This document shows positions 42,868-51,804 of a DNA stretch of 64,000 nt, piece after piece. Both the position numbers and the translations under genes were made by a program. The DNA comes from Parapedobacter pyrenivorans (GTDB taxonomy: Bacteria > Bacteroidota > Bacteroidia > Sphingobacteriales > Sphingobacteriaceae): the NCBI RefSeq assembly GCF_014636865.1, contig NZ_BMER01000007.1, forward strand, positions 130,921 through 194,920, written 5' to 3'. The notes beneath the pieces are model-generated. The model saw only the letters and a program-made list of their open reading frames with translations. It ran no database searches and was not told where the DNA came from. Every line of letters starts with the position of its first letter. Within the stretch, counting starts at the first letter, position 1.

Positions 42868-44139
42868 TTAATTACCGGTTGTGTATTGGATATCGTATTG
42901 GGCTTTCAATAGTTGGAGTTCGTGGTATATTTTGGCTAACTTGGCACGATCCTCCGCATTGACTTCTCGTACGTAGTCGGCCGTATTGATCACCCCATTT
43001 TCCAGTTGGGTGAGTGCCGCGTCTTTTATCGACGTCCGGAGTGCGATGATTTCATTGTCGGTTTCCAAAAGCTGCCGATATTTGGCTGCTTCCGTATTTT
43101 GCTGCTGCACTGAGAGGTCAATGTTAAACAGGAATGTTTCCTCTTGTACATCGATAGCTGTCTTTCTGATGTCCAGTAGCGCCCTTTCCTTTCTCAACGT
43201 ATAGAAACCGGATATTGGAATAGTTAGCCGAACACCGCCGTAGTAATACGTTTCAAAATCGTTGCTCAACATGTTTAACGCCGGCCGCCCGGCACCGGCT
43301 TGCAGAAACAACCCTAATTTGGGGCGATTCTTGGCGAGCACTAGCTTGCGTTCTACATCGATACCTTTTTGTTGTAGTGCATACCAGTTCAATTCCGGTC
43401 GGTTGATTGCCGCCGAAATGGGTTGGGATACTGGTTTTTCCAATACGGTACGCTCGTCGAGGGATTGGTCGATGAAAAGACCAAGCATGCACAGGTAAGC
43501 CTTTCGCGTGGCCCGTAGTTCGGTAACCTGTTGCTCGGCCTTGAGCAACTCGGCGTCAAGTAGGTTCCCGCTACTTTTTAACGCTGCACCGTTGGCAATG
43601 GCAGCGCGGGTCTTCTCCAAACCCGCTTGGATGTCCTTTTGGTACAGGTCGTTTTGCAGCAGTTGCTCATTCAGCAATAGGATGCCAAAGTATAGTTGAT
43701 TCACTCGGTCCTTGACCTTATAGAGCTCCACTTCCAACGCCTGTTGCTCCAAGTCGGCATTAGTCGCAATGGCTTGCTTTTGCAGCCTGATTGCACCGCC
43801 ATCATAAAGATGCTGGTTTACCTCCCCGTATAGCTTATACTGATCTTTGTTTAACGTGGGTACATCCATTCCCGGCACGCGTAGGGGTATTTCAGTGACG
43901 GCAGACTGATACGTGGCTTGCCCATTGATATTGATTTGTGGAAAATAGCCGTCGTTCGCCTTATCGATGGAGTACGCCGTACTTTGGGTAATGAGGTCGC
44001 GTTGTCTGACCATCGGGTAGTTTTCAGCAGCTTGGGCGTGAGCTTCAGGGAGTGTGAGCGACAGAAGCTGCGCCTGCGTTGTTTTCAGCGAAATTCCCAG
44101 CGAGCAGATGAGCAGTAATGTGGAATATGGGTTAATCAT
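42868..44139 (-). CDS. TolC-family outer-membrane efflux channel
   Basis: A 423-residue outer-membrane factor. A signal peptide (to about 23) precedes two repeats of long coiled helices separated by barrel strands, typical of TolC/OprM. Visible blocks are LTLPEAHAQAAENYPMVRQRDL near 27, NINGQATYQSAVTEIPL near 71, and VRLTIPISGFYTLRKERALLDI near 305. It lies first in the efflux operon after the regulator, with an operator-like palindrome 19-34 nt before its ATG. In the related E. coli system no TolC gene is included, so the set here is self-sufficient. Confidence 0.88.
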   Translation of the reverse strand: MINPYSTLLLICSLGISLKTTQAQLLSLTLPEAHAQAAENYPMVRQRDLITQSTAYSIDKANDGYFPQININGQATYQSAVTEIPLRVPGMDVPTLNKDQYKLYGEVNQHLYDGGAIRLQKQAIATNADLEQQALEVELYKVKDRVNQLYFGILLLNEQLLQNDLYQKDIQAGLEKTRAAIANGAALKSSGNLLDAELLKAEQQVTELRATRKAYLCMLGLFIDQSLDERTVLEKPVSQPISAAINRPELNWYALQQKGIDVERKLVLAKNRPKLGLFLQAGAGRPALNMLSNDFETYYYGGVRLTIPISGFYTLRKERALLDIRKTAIDVQEETFLFNIDLSVQQQNTEAAKYRQLLETDNEIIALRTSIKDAALTQLENGVINTADYVREVNAEDRAKLAKIYHELQLLKAQYDIQYTTGN

Positions 44140-44157
44140 TTTATTTATTGTTTTGAA

Positions 44158-44173
44158 TTAATCATTTGATTAA
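44158..44173. promoter_or_regulatory. Palindromic operator candidate before the efflux genes
   Basis: TTAATCATTTGATTAA consists of perfect 7-bp half-sites around TT. The identical 16 bases recur at 44862-44877 upstream of tetR. It lies in the 53-nt gap between tetR and the TolC gene. Confidence 0.75.
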
Positions 44174-44192
44174 TATGAGTCCAAAAAAAAAG

Positions 44193-44807
44193 CTACGTTG
44201 CAGCTACCATAGCTGAAAACCACGTTTTAACCAGCATTTTGCGCTCTTTCATCAAGGTAATGGCCTGTTCAGATTTTAACCCCGTAATCAACTGGATAAG
44301 TGGCTTGCCGATAAATGGGAAGATAATAAGGCCAAGCATATTGAAGATAAAATGCAGGGGGTCAATATCCGGGCGCTTTTCGGCCAACTGCTTGAAGAGT
44401 GTCGAATCGGCGATGTTTGTTTTTGTCTTAATCAAGCTTGCAAACTTATCCGGGTTACTTCTGATTTCACCCAATACAAACAACGGGATATCCGGGTTAG
44501 CCAAGAGGGTATCAATATAGTGTTCGGCGACTTGTTCCACTTTTTCTTCGATGGAGGTGTTTTTATCCATAATGATCGGCCCTATTTTGCCGAGTAGGAT
44601 TTGCATTTTCTCCATGATGATCAACTCGAATAGCTTTTCCTTGCTACGGAAATAGTAATTGAGCAGTGCCAGGTTGATGCCGGCTTCTTCTGCGATATCC
44701 CGTGTGCGTGTAGCAGCATAGCCTTTTTGAGTGAAGACCTTCCGTGCAGCTTCCTTGATCTTTTCCTCGGTGCTGAGGTCCGCTTTTGCCGCTTTCGTTT
44801 TTGCCAT
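44193..44807 (-). CDS. TetR-family repressor of the efflux operon (CecR-like)
   Basis: A 204-residue regulator. The HTH domain (about 12-62) reads EEKIKEAARKVFTQKGYAATRTRDIAEEAGINLALLNYYFRSKEKLF, and a helical sensor domain fills the rest. It is the first gene of the operon, ahead of TolC, fusion protein, ATPases and permeases, matching the place of CecR before ybhGFSR in E. coli. Identical palindromes before it and before the TolC gene indicate self-control and control of the efflux genes. The inducer is unknown. Confidence 0.9.
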   Translation of the reverse strand: MAKTKAAKADLSTEEKIKEAARKVFTQKGYAATRTRDIAEEAGINLALLNYYFRSKEKLFELIIMEKMQILLGKIGPIIMDKNTSIEEKVEQVAEHYIDTLLANPDIPLFVLGEIRSNPDKFASLIKTKTNIADSTLFKQLAEKRPDIDPLHFIFNMLGLIIFPFIGKPLIQLITGLKSEQAITLMKERKMLVKTWFSAMVAAT

Positions 44808-44840
44808 AATCTATGTGATACGCTGCAAATATAAACAGGG

Positions 44841-44859
44841 TATTTGGTTTAACCAAATA
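44841..44859. promoter_or_regulatory. Second palindrome upstream of tetR
   Basis: TATTTGGTTTAACCAAATA is a perfect 19-bp palindrome (9-bp arms, one central base). It lies between the tetR start and the operator at 44862-44877 and differs in sequence from it, so it may bind another regulator. Confidence 0.5.
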
Positions 44860-44861
44860 TT

Positions 44862-44877
44862 TTAATCATTTGATTAA
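44862..44877. promoter_or_regulatory. Palindromic operator candidate upstream of tetR
   Basis: An exact copy of the 16-bp palindrome at 44158-44173. It lies 55 nt before the tetR ATG on the minus strand and also faces the divergent SRPBCC gene, so it could control both. Confidence 0.75.
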
Positions 44878-44919
44878 CTACGAGGTTTGATTCGTAGGCG
44901 CAATGTCTGTGAAAAAGGA

Positions 44920-44927
44920 TATTTTTG
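44920..44927 (+). promoter_or_regulatory. Bacteroidota -7 element before the SRPBCC gene
   Basis: TATTTTTG fits TAnnTTTG and lies 29 nt before the ATG at 44957. It falls inside a longer open frame beginning at 44903, which argues for the later start. Confidence 0.55.
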
Positions 44928-44956
44928 CAAAACAATTACAACACTATTTTTTGCAA

Positions 44957-45334
44957 ATGAAGGATTATAAGGCATATTTCATCATACCTGCACAACCCGA
45001 AGAGGTTTATTTGGCACTAACGACTGCAATAACTATCAATCTCTGGACTGGAGAGGAGGCCGTTATGGCGGAGGTACCCGATACCGAATTCTCCCTGTGG
45101 AGCGGTGCGATTGTGGGAAAAAACCTCTCGTTCGTGAAAAACAAGGAAATCGTGCAGCAGTGGTATTTCGGCGAAAACACGGAATCCATCGTCACCATTA
45201 GGCTACATGCACATAAACGTGGTACGTCCATGGAAGTGCGGCAGTCCGGTATTCCCGATGGGGATTACGATGATATTGTGGATGGCTGGAAGGATACCTA
45301 TGCGGCGTCGCTTATTGATTTCTATCGTGAATAA
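44957..45334 (+). CDS. SRPBCC (START/AHA1-like) domain protein
   Basis: A 125-residue single-domain protein: MKDYKAYFIIPAQPEEVYLALTTAITINLWTGEEAVM, central strands, and a C-terminal helix (DGWKDTYAASLIDFYRE). The fold binds small hydrophobic ligands or assists Hsp90-type ATPases; which one cannot be told. The ATG at 44957 is preferred to 44903 because of the promoter element in between and because the domain begins right there. Its 3' end overlaps the converging crcB gene by 13 nt. Confidence 0.75.
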   Translation: MKDYKAYFIIPAQPEEVYLALTTAITINLWTGEEAVMAEVPDTEFSLWSGAIVGKNLSFVKNKEIVQQWYFGENTESIVTIRLHAHKRGTSMEVRQSGIPDGDYDDIVDGWKDTYAASLIDFYRE

Positions 45335-45708
45335 GCCACCTGGCTTACCCATATTCCCGCCCATACCAATGCGATGCCTAAGACCACGCTCAATAGGGTA
45401 TAGCCGATCGCCAAGGGTATTTGCTGGTTTTCGATGAGTAGCAGGTTTTCATGGGCAAATGTAGAAAATGTGGTATAACCGCCGCAGAAACCGGTGATCA
45501 GTAAAAATCGCATGTTATTACCTACGTGGGGCGGTTGACTGAAAATCCCGACCAATACGCCGATCAGGAAACAACCGGAAAGGTTAACCAATAACGTGGA
45601 CAGCGGAAATGTGCCGTGGACAAATCTGCTGGTCGATACCGACACGAGGAACCGGAGCATGCTTCCGAGACCTCCACCTATTCCCACTAAGATAAGTTGT
45701 TTTATCAT
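45322..45708 (-). CDS. crcB: Fluoride channel CrcB/Fluc
   Basis: A 128-residue four-helix membrane protein that exports fluoride. Family motifs are VGIGGGLGSMLRFLVS near 8-23, PLSTLLVNLSGCFLIG near 35-50, and ITGFCGGYTTFSTFAHE near 71-87, with the pore Asn and Phe/Thr residues conserved. A single gene implies a homodimeric double-barrelled channel. No fluoride riboswitch was recognised in the 24 nt between this gene and the exporter stop upstream. Confidence 0.93.
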   Translation of the reverse strand: MIKQLILVGIGGGLGSMLRFLVSVSTSRFVHGTFPLSTLLVNLSGCFLIGVLVGIFSQPPHVGNNMRFLLITGFCGGYTTFSTFAHENLLLIENQQIPLAIGYTLLSVVLGIALVWAGIWVSQVAYSR

Positions 45709-45732
45709 ACGCGTTTCATGACTACAAAGATA

Positions 45733-46512
45733 TCAAAACAACTCCCTGCTCAAAATATAAATCCCCATGGTGAGCACAAACCAACCGAAACCTGAACGCA
45801 GCCGATCCCCCGGTATATTACGGCCGAAAGCACTTCCAATGACCACACCAAATACAGTAATGGCCAATATTTTCAATAAGAACGGCCAGTCGATGTAGAC
45901 ATGCCCGATATCGCCGACAAAGCCCACCGACGAGTTAACGGTAACGATAAATAACGAGGTACCGATAGCCGTTTTTATGGGAATACGGGCGAGTAAGACC
46001 AACGCGGGGATAATCAGAAATCCGCCGCCTGCTCCCAGAAGTCCGGTTACCAAGCCGATACCTGCTCCAAAAGCCAATAATTTGGCTAAGTTGGTCGGTG
46101 TGTCTGTAGGTTGCTCCCGATGCCCGAGAATCATGGAAACCGATGCGGCAAGCATCAAGGCCGCAAAGAAAACCATAATGGCTGTGGATTTGGTGAGCGT
46201 AATGGCTCCCAGTTGCAGAAGCACCTCGGGAATTGCTGGCAGCACGTATTTCCTAACAATAAAAACGGTCACCACCGACATCAGTCCAAACGAAAGGGCT
46301 GCCTTCATATCCACATAGCCCTTGCTGTATTGATAAACTGCGCCCGTGAGGCTGGTCATCCCAACAATAAACAGCGAATAGGAGGTCGCCAACGTCGGTT
46401 CGATATGGAATAGATAAACAAAGACAGGTACCGTGAGTATGGAGCCACCGCCACCGATGAGACCCAGGGAAATGCCAATAAAGACAGCCAGGATGTAGCC
46501 TAAAATTTCCAT
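45733..46512 (-). CDS. TauE/SafE-family sulfite/anion exporter
   Basis: A 259-residue protein with about eight transmembrane helices. The two family repeats are visible: MEILGYILAVFIGISLGLIGGGGSILTVPVFVYL at the start and LAFGAGIGLVTGLLGAGGGFLIIPALVLLARIPIKTAIGTSL near 146-187. It would export or import a small sulfur- or carboxyl-containing anion. The ATG at 46512 is chosen because the first repeat starts there; the open frame continues 99 codons upstream without family-like sequence. It shares a divergent promoter region with the DUF2892 gene, a pairing often seen in sulfur metabolism. Confidence 0.88.
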   Translation of the reverse strand: MEILGYILAVFIGISLGLIGGGGSILTVPVFVYLFHIEPTLATSYSLFIVGMTSLTGAVYQYSKGYVDMKAALSFGLMSVVTVFIVRKYVLPAIPEVLLQLGAITLTKSTAIMVFFAALMLAASVSMILGHREQPTDTPTNLAKLLAFGAGIGLVTGLLGAGGGFLIIPALVLLARIPIKTAIGTSLFIVTVNSSVGFVGDIGHVYIDWPFLLKILAITVFGVVIGSAFGRNIPGDRLRSGFGWFVLTMGIYILSRELF

Positions 46513-46666
46513 CAATGGTGCATCGTGTCGTTGGGTACGTTGGACAAAGTACGTGTAATTTAACATATCTACCAAGGCGATCAACGGATATAATGTGCTT
46601 TCCCCGAAAACCAAATGGCAAGGTAGTTGTTTGTATTTATAGCTAGTAAAGGTAATTATCAAGAGA

Positions 46667-46963
46667 TTGAAAGATATGGACACCAAAACCAAAGAAATAT
46701 TGGACGACGTAAGAGAGCGGCTCAGGGAAGCCAATGACAACCGAAACATCGCCAATTCCGAGCGCCTTTTGTCAGTGGCAGCCGGCACTTTCGTGTTGTA
46801 TACGGGCATTACGCGTATGTTTAAAACACCGCTTTCCTCGTTGGCCGAAGTAGCGGTTGGGGGTGCACTTATCCTGCGCGGAGCTACCGGTTATTGCCCG
46901 GTCAAGGACTCCGTTTGCCCGCAACATGAAATAACCGTCGTTGAACGGATATTGGAAGACTAA
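46667..46963 (+). CDS. YgaP-like (DUF2892) small membrane protein
   Basis: A 98-residue protein. A charged helix (1-35, KEILDDVRERLREANDNRNI) precedes the YgaP-type membrane block: RLLSVAAGTFVLYTGITRMFKTPLSSLAEVAVGGALILRGATGYCPVKDSVC. This domain usually accompanies rhodanese or sulfur-handling proteins; here it stands without a rhodanese but divergent from a TauE/SafE exporter. A second ATG at 46676 is an alternative start. Confidence 0.8.
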   Translation: MKDMDTKTKEILDDVRERLREANDNRNIANSERLLSVAAGTFVLYTGITRMFKTPLSSLAEVAVGGALILRGATGYCPVKDSVCPQHEITVVERILED

Positions 46964-46979
46964 GGGTAAGTTTTGGCCG

Positions 46980-46997
46980 ATCGGCATTTTTGCCGAT
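46980..46997. terminator. Hairpin between the DUF2892 gene and the polysaccharide cluster
   Basis: ATCGGCA and TGCCGAT pair perfectly around TTTT, 18 nt before the flippase ATG. It has only a weak T-run after it. It may end the upstream transcript or lie in the leader of the cluster; TAAGTTTT at 46967-46974 resembles a -7 element. Confidence 0.5.
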
Positions 46998-47014
46998 ATT
47001 GCTGGGCTTAAAAT

Positions 47015-48589
47015 ATGAATCCCAATACCACCGTACCGCCACAGGAGACAGTCGGCGAGTCACATCGTGCGAAACGGGTATTTGCCGGCTCGCTATGGGG
47101 CATCTTGGCCAAGATCCTTGATGCGCTGGCTAAATTTATCACCATCCCACTGCTTGTAGGTTTCTATGGCAAGGCCGATTACGGCCTTATTGCATTGGCT
47201 TTTTCACTCAATGCGTATCTCCGATTAATGGATTTGGGATTCAATGTAGGTGCGGTGCGATATTTTTCCATGTGGACTGCGAAAGAGGAGTGGGAGAAAA
47301 TCGGAAATGTATCGCGTTCCAGTGTTGTTTTCTATGGCGTAATCGGGCTGGCCAATGCGGTCATATTCCTTGGTATGTCTGCCTATGGTCAACAACTTTT
47401 CAACCTGACGGATGCACAGGTGCCGCTTTATCGGCAAATGATGTATATCCTCGCCTTTTCCACCGTGTTGAACTGGCTTTCCGGCGTGGCAGTCCAGCTA
47501 CTTAGTGCTAAGGACGAATTGGCGTACGTCAATCGGGTGACGGTCGTCAGTAGCATACTCAATTTTACAGTGGCACTGCTGGCTATCCAATTGCATTGGA
47601 CGCTCATTACGTATTTCGCCTGGTATACGCTGACCACGCTCATTCCCATCCCGTTTTACATATGGCGCCTACGGGTCTTCCCGATATCTCGAAGCGTATT
47701 ATTAGCGCCCCGATGGGATGGTGGTGCTTTCCGGGAGATATTGACCTATAGTTTGGCGATTTTTCTCATGGGGCTGTTTCAATTGACGGCCAATAATCTC
47801 CGGCCATTGTTGTTGGGCAAGTTTGCCAACGGAATGGAGGTACTTACCGATTACCGGGTCATCCAGACCATCGCGATGCTCATTGTAGCATTCGGCGGCG
47901 TATTCATGCAGGTACTCTTGCCTTCAACATCCAAGGCGTATGCCGAGGGAGATCACCAACGTATTGAACGCATGGTATTCGAGGCCACGAAATACATCTC
48001 CATTTTTTTGAGTTTCATGGTTTTCGTACTGATATTGAATGCAGACGAAATCTTGTTGTTGTATATGGGCAATGACTACAGCGGCCTTTCATTATGGTTG
48101 TCGCTTTGGTTACTCACGGTGTTGCTTTCCATGCACAACACGCCCGTTGCCAGTTTGGTGCTTTCTACCGGGAAAACACGGTTTCTGGTTTACTCTTCGG
48201 CTGTGGCTTGCATGGTTTCCCTACCCATCACCATCATCTTTGCGCCTAGCTTGCAAGTGGGGGCGGCTGTGGTAGGATATCTGGTGTATATGGTACTCCA
48301 GATTGGTTTTTTTTACAGTTATTACATCCCGAAAGTGCTCCGACTGGATGGGTTTCGGTTGTTCACCCGCGCCTTTCTGCCCGCAGCAGTCGGCGGTGTA
48401 TCGGCACTGCTCATTAGTCGGTATGCTACAGGCCAGCTTACCCTGCCTCACGGATATGGCATGGTTATCGCCAGTTCAGTTATCTTCGCGGTGATATATG
48501 TGGTATACCTGTTGATGTTTGTGCTAAAGCCAGCAGCTATCCGCGAATTGAAAGAAACACTTATGGGGAAAGGAAATGGCAATGCCTAA
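47015..48589 (+). CDS. Polysaccharide flippase (Wzx/MATE-like)
   Basis: A 524-residue membrane protein with 12-14 hydrophobic helices. It begins RVFAGSLWGILAKILDALAKFITIPLLVGFYGKADYGLIALAF, a typical opening for the polysaccharide_synt family. It would flip lipid-linked repeat units across the inner membrane. It opens the cluster and overlaps the next glycosyltransferase by 14 nt. Confidence 0.85.
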   Translation: MNPNTTVPPQETVGESHRAKRVFAGSLWGILAKILDALAKFITIPLLVGFYGKADYGLIALAFSLNAYLRLMDLGFNVGAVRYFSMWTAKEEWEKIGNVSRSSVVFYGVIGLANAVIFLGMSAYGQQLFNLTDAQVPLYRQMMYILAFSTVLNWLSGVAVQLLSAKDELAYVNRVTVVSSILNFTVALLAIQLHWTLITYFAWYTLTTLIPIPFYIWRLRVFPISRSVLLAPRWDGGAFREILTYSLAIFLMGLFQLTANNLRPLLLGKFANGMEVLTDYRVIQTIAMLIVAFGGVFMQVLLPSTSKAYAEGDHQRIERMVFEATKYISIFLSFMVFVLILNADEILLLYMGNDYSGLSLWLSLWLLTVLLSMHNTPVASLVLSTGKTRFLVYSSAVACMVSLPITIIFAPSLQVGAAVVGYLVYMVLQIGFFYSYYIPKVLRLDGFRLFTRAFLPAAVGGVSALLISRYATGQLTLPHGYGMVIASSVIFAVIYVVYLLMFVLKPAAIRELKETLMGKGNGNA

Positions 48590-49529
48590 ATTCTCGATTT
48601 GCATCCCGGCTTATAAAAGCCGCTTTTTGGAAGAATGCTTACAGTGTGCGCTCAACCAGTCGTTCGTCGATTTTGAATTGGTCATACTCAACGATTGTTC
48701 GCCCGAACCTGTGAAGGAAATCGTAGCAGCGTATACGGACACCCGTATCCGCTACTATGAGAATGAACGCAACGTTGGTGCAGTCCGATTGATCGATAAC
48801 TGGAATAAATTACTGGCATTGGCCGAAGGGGAGTATATCGTCATACTGGGTGACGATGACCGGATGGAACCCGATTTCCTGAGTGAATTTACGGCTTTGA
48901 TGGCAAGTTATCCCGGCTTGGATGTCTATCATTGCCGGAGCCTGGTCATCGACGATCATAACCATCCGATCCAGCTCACACCGGCGAGCCCGGCCTTTGA
49001 GCATGTATGCGATCATATCTGGCACCGCCTCCGGCAATGGCGCTCGCAATACATCTCCGACTTTGTATACCGCACGGATGCCCTTCGGGAGTCAGGGGGT
49101 TTTTATGACCTGCCGCTCGCCTGGGGTTCGGATGATATCACTGCATACAGAGCCTGTGCGGGAAAGGGTATCGCCCATACGAACAAACCGGTGTTCAACT
49201 ACCGGAGTAACAGCCTATCCATCAGTTCCTCAGGGAGCGACTTGGAAAAAATGCGAGCCAACGTTGCATATGCCCGATGGCTGCGTGATTTTTTGGAAGG
49301 GCACACCCCGCATGAAACGGAACATGTTGTGTATAACAGCTTAATTGAACAGCAAACGATGCTCATGGAACAGCGCAAGCAGTATACGATGGCGTTGTCC
49401 ATGCGTGGCCGCCGGTTGAACAAGTTCTGGATGTGGTACACACACCGTAAGGAATTCGGTATCCGGTTCAGCGATATCATCGTCGCGGCGTTAAAATCAC
49501 AGGGGCTGCGCAAAAAAATGCCGAATTGA
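48576..49529 (+). CDS. Family 2 glycosyltransferase
   Basis: A 317-residue GT-A enzyme. The N-terminal FSICIPAYKSRFLEECLQCALNQSF is the GT2 opening. YIVILGDDDRMEPDFL near 88-103 carries the metal-binding Asp residues, and a C-terminal region from about 230 follows. It transfers a sugar from a nucleotide donor to the growing lipid-linked unit on the cytosolic face. The donor sugar cannot be told. It overlaps the flippase (14 nt) and the next gene (4 nt). Confidence 0.88.
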   Translation: MAMPKFSICIPAYKSRFLEECLQCALNQSFVDFELVILNDCSPEPVKEIVAAYTDTRIRYYENERNVGAVRLIDNWNKLLALAEGEYIVILGDDDRMEPDFLSEFTALMASYPGLDVYHCRSLVIDDHNHPIQLTPASPAFEHVCDHIWHRLRQWRSQYISDFVYRTDALRESGGFYDLPLAWGSDDITAYRACAGKGIAHTNKPVFNYRSNSLSISSSGSDLEKMRANVAYARWLRDFLEGHTPHETEHVVYNSLIEQQTMLMEQRKQYTMALSMRGRRLNKFWMWYTHRKEFGIRFSDIIVAALKSQGLRKKMPN

Positions 49530-50602
49530 AGACCATGGATATAATCTTCAATCCCCCGGTCAATGATGAAAACCAATATATTCGATTATTGGTAGACGAA
49601 TTGCGCGCCAAGGGTTATCGGATACATCCATTAGATACCCTATTTTCCAGCCGCAAACATTTTCGGTCTATTAAACTGGTGCACCTCAATTGGTTTGAAA
49701 ATATCGATGATAGCAGTTTTTTTGTGGCATTGCGGAGCTTTCTGCGTAAGCTGATTGTACTGGTTGCCATCCGAATCAGCGGCAAACCCTTAGTTTGGAC
49801 CATGCACAACCGGGTTTCTCATGAACAAGGTACGGCCCTTTTCAGTCGTGCAATCACCGCCCTGCTGCTACGTTGGTCACATCGTATTGTTATCCATGCC
49901 CGACAATCTGAAGGTATAGTTGCTGCACATGGAGTAAAGGTATTACAGCGTTTAGTATACATTCCCCACCCAAATTTCATCGGCGTGTATGGAGCGGTAC
50001 ATCCTCGCCATGCCCAGGGGTCCGATAAGTTGCACCTGCTGTTTACCGGCATGGTGAAGCCCTATAAAAATCTGGAACTGCTTATCGATGTGGTAGGTAG
50101 TTTCGGGGAGCAAGTACAACTCACCATCGCAGGTAAAGCCCTTAATGAACGCTATGAGCAACAGGTGCTCAATCGCGCACAGCACATGGGAAATGTAACC
50201 CTGCTGCCTTATTTCGTGCCCGATGGAGAAGTGGCAGCGTTGTTGGCGGATGCGGACGCAGTAGTGTTGCCGTATGATTTGGCAAGCAGCCTCAATTCTG
50301 GTACAGCGATTTTGGCATTTTCCTATAAAAGGACGGTGATATGTCCTGAAATTGGAACGATTTCGGACTTAGACCAGCATATGGGGGATACGTTTCACTA
50401 CCGGTATGGTACCGAAGAACAGCACCGTAGGGTATTAAGGGAACAGATCGCCCGGGCGCTGAAATTAAAACAGCGCGACCCAGCCGCCTTGGACAACTTG
50501 GGCAACCAGTTGTACGAATATATGGCGGCGGTACATGACCGGCAGCGGATAGGCTGGGAACTGGATAGGGTATACCAACACGTATTGGGGAGGGCGGCAT
50601 GA
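49526..50602 (+). CDS. Glycosyltransferase (GT-B, family 4-like)
   Basis: A 358-residue GT-B-fold enzyme. The N-terminal half has IRLLVDELRAKGYRIHPLDTLF and PLVWTMHNRVSHEQGTALF. The C-terminal donor half has HLLFTGMVKPYKNLELLIDVV near 170-190 and VLPYDLASSLNSGTAILAFSY near 250-272, where family 4 enzymes place the E-x7-E region (here without clear Glu residues). It is coupled to both neighbours by 4-nt overlaps. Confidence 0.8.
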   Translation: MKTMDIIFNPPVNDENQYIRLLVDELRAKGYRIHPLDTLFSSRKHFRSIKLVHLNWFENIDDSSFFVALRSFLRKLIVLVAIRISGKPLVWTMHNRVSHEQGTALFSRAITALLLRWSHRIVIHARQSEGIVAAHGVKVLQRLVYIPHPNFIGVYGAVHPRHAQGSDKLHLLFTGMVKPYKNLELLIDVVGSFGEQVQLTIAGKALNERYEQQVLNRAQHMGNVTLLPYFVPDGEVAALLADADAVVLPYDLASSLNSGTAILAFSYKRTVICPEIGTISDLDQHMGDTFHYRYGTEEQHRRVLREQIARALKLKQRDPAALDNLGNQLYEYMAAVHDRQRIGWELDRVYQHVLGRAA

Positions 50603-51804
50603 AGATTTTATACATCAATGCACTTTATGCCCCGCATATCGCAGGCGGTGCCGAAATCTCCCTCAAACTCATTGTGGAGGGTATGCAGGCCAGGGGGCAC
50701 GAAGTGGTTGTGTTGAGCTTGGCGCCGGAGGGTGGTTTGCGAAGCGAATGGGTGGATGGGGTGAAGGTCTATCGCGCTGGTTTGAAGAACGGTTACTGGC
50801 CATTTGCCAAGGAGCGTCCAGGCAGATTCCGCAGGTTGCTGTGGCATGTCCGCGACCGTTATAATACATCCATGCGAGCTTATGTCCGCGAAGTGTTGAA
50901 CGCGGAACAACCAGCTGTCGTATCCTGCCACAATTTGGTGGGCTGGTCGATTTCCGTATGGGATGAGATACATCATGCGGGCATTCCCATTGTGCAGGTA
51001 TTGCATGACATGTACCTGTTAAGCCCGAATAGTACGCTTTTCAAAAAGGGACGCACAGCGGCACACCAAGATGCGCTGAGCCGCTTACTGCGAGTTAAGC
51101 ACCGGCGGGCATCACGTGGGTTGGCTGCTGTAGTCGGCATCAGTCAAAGTGTGTTGGGGCGCTTTCTCCAATACGGGTATTTCGAGCAAATTCCACATTA
51201 TGTGGTGCACAACGCGCGGGATATCCCCGCAGCCCATCCGCCGCGTACACGCGAGGAAGGTGCTCCACTCACGGTCGGCTATATCGGCACACTTACTGCG
51301 GTCAAGGGTGTGGAATGGCTCATCGAGCAGTTTAAGGCGTCAGGAGTGGAGGGCCGACTGGTGATTGCGGGTAGTGGCAAAGCAGACGATGTTCAGCATT
51401 TTCAGCAGCTCGCCGGAGATGGTGGCCGTATTGTGTTCGCGGGCTATGTAGATCCAAGTGACTTTTATGCGAACATCGATCTGCTGGTTGTTCCTTCCCT
51501 ATGGGAGGAACCCTTGGGCATGGTGGCTGTAGAAGGTTTGGCAAACAATTTGCCGGTTATTGCAAGCAATCGGGGCGGTTTGCGAGAAACCGTCGTTGAT
51601 GGCGATAATGGAATCCTGTGCAACCCCGATGAGCCGGATTCGCTCGGACAGGCGCTGATCTGGCTTTGGAAAGATGTCGCGTTGTATAACCGGATGGCGC
51701 GCGCAGCGCGGCCATCCGTTGGCGAATACCTGAGCGTGGAGCGCATGGTAAACCAATACGAAAACGTGTTAAGTACGGTAACAACGGATCATGCAAATAC
51801 CTAA
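50599..51804 (+). CDS. Family 4 glycosyltransferase
   Basis: A 401-residue GT-B enzyme. The N-terminal part reads ILYINALYAPHIAGGAEISLKLI with the GGAE acceptor loop. The C-terminal donor site reads VPSLWEEPLGMVAVEGLANNLPVIASNRGGLRETV near 295-330, including the conserved E-x7-E. It adds one sugar to the repeat unit. It overlaps the polymerase gene by 14 nt. Confidence 0.9.
   Translation: MKILYINALYAPHIAGGAEISLKLIVEGMQARGHEVVVLSLAPEGGLRSEWVDGVKVYRAGLKNGYWPFAKERPGRFRRLLWHVRDRYNTSMRAYVREVLNAEQPAVVSCHNLVGWSISVWDEIHHAGIPIVQVLHDMYLLSPNSTLFKKGRTAAHQDALSRLLRVKHRRASRGLAAVVGISQSVLGRFLQYGYFEQIPHYVVHNARDIPAAHPPRTREEGAPLTVGYIGTLTAVKGVEWLIEQFKASGVEGRLVIAGSGKADDVQHFQQLAGDGGRIVFAGYVDPSDFYANIDLLVVPSLWEEPLGMVAVEGLANNLPVIASNRGGLRETVVDGDNGILCNPDEPDSLGQALIWLWKDVALYNRMARAARPSVGEYLSVERMVNQYENVLSTVTTDHANT

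Noticed and set aside
45709-45732. Fluoride riboswitch before crcB
   Set aside because: The gap is too short and no riboswitch core was recognised.
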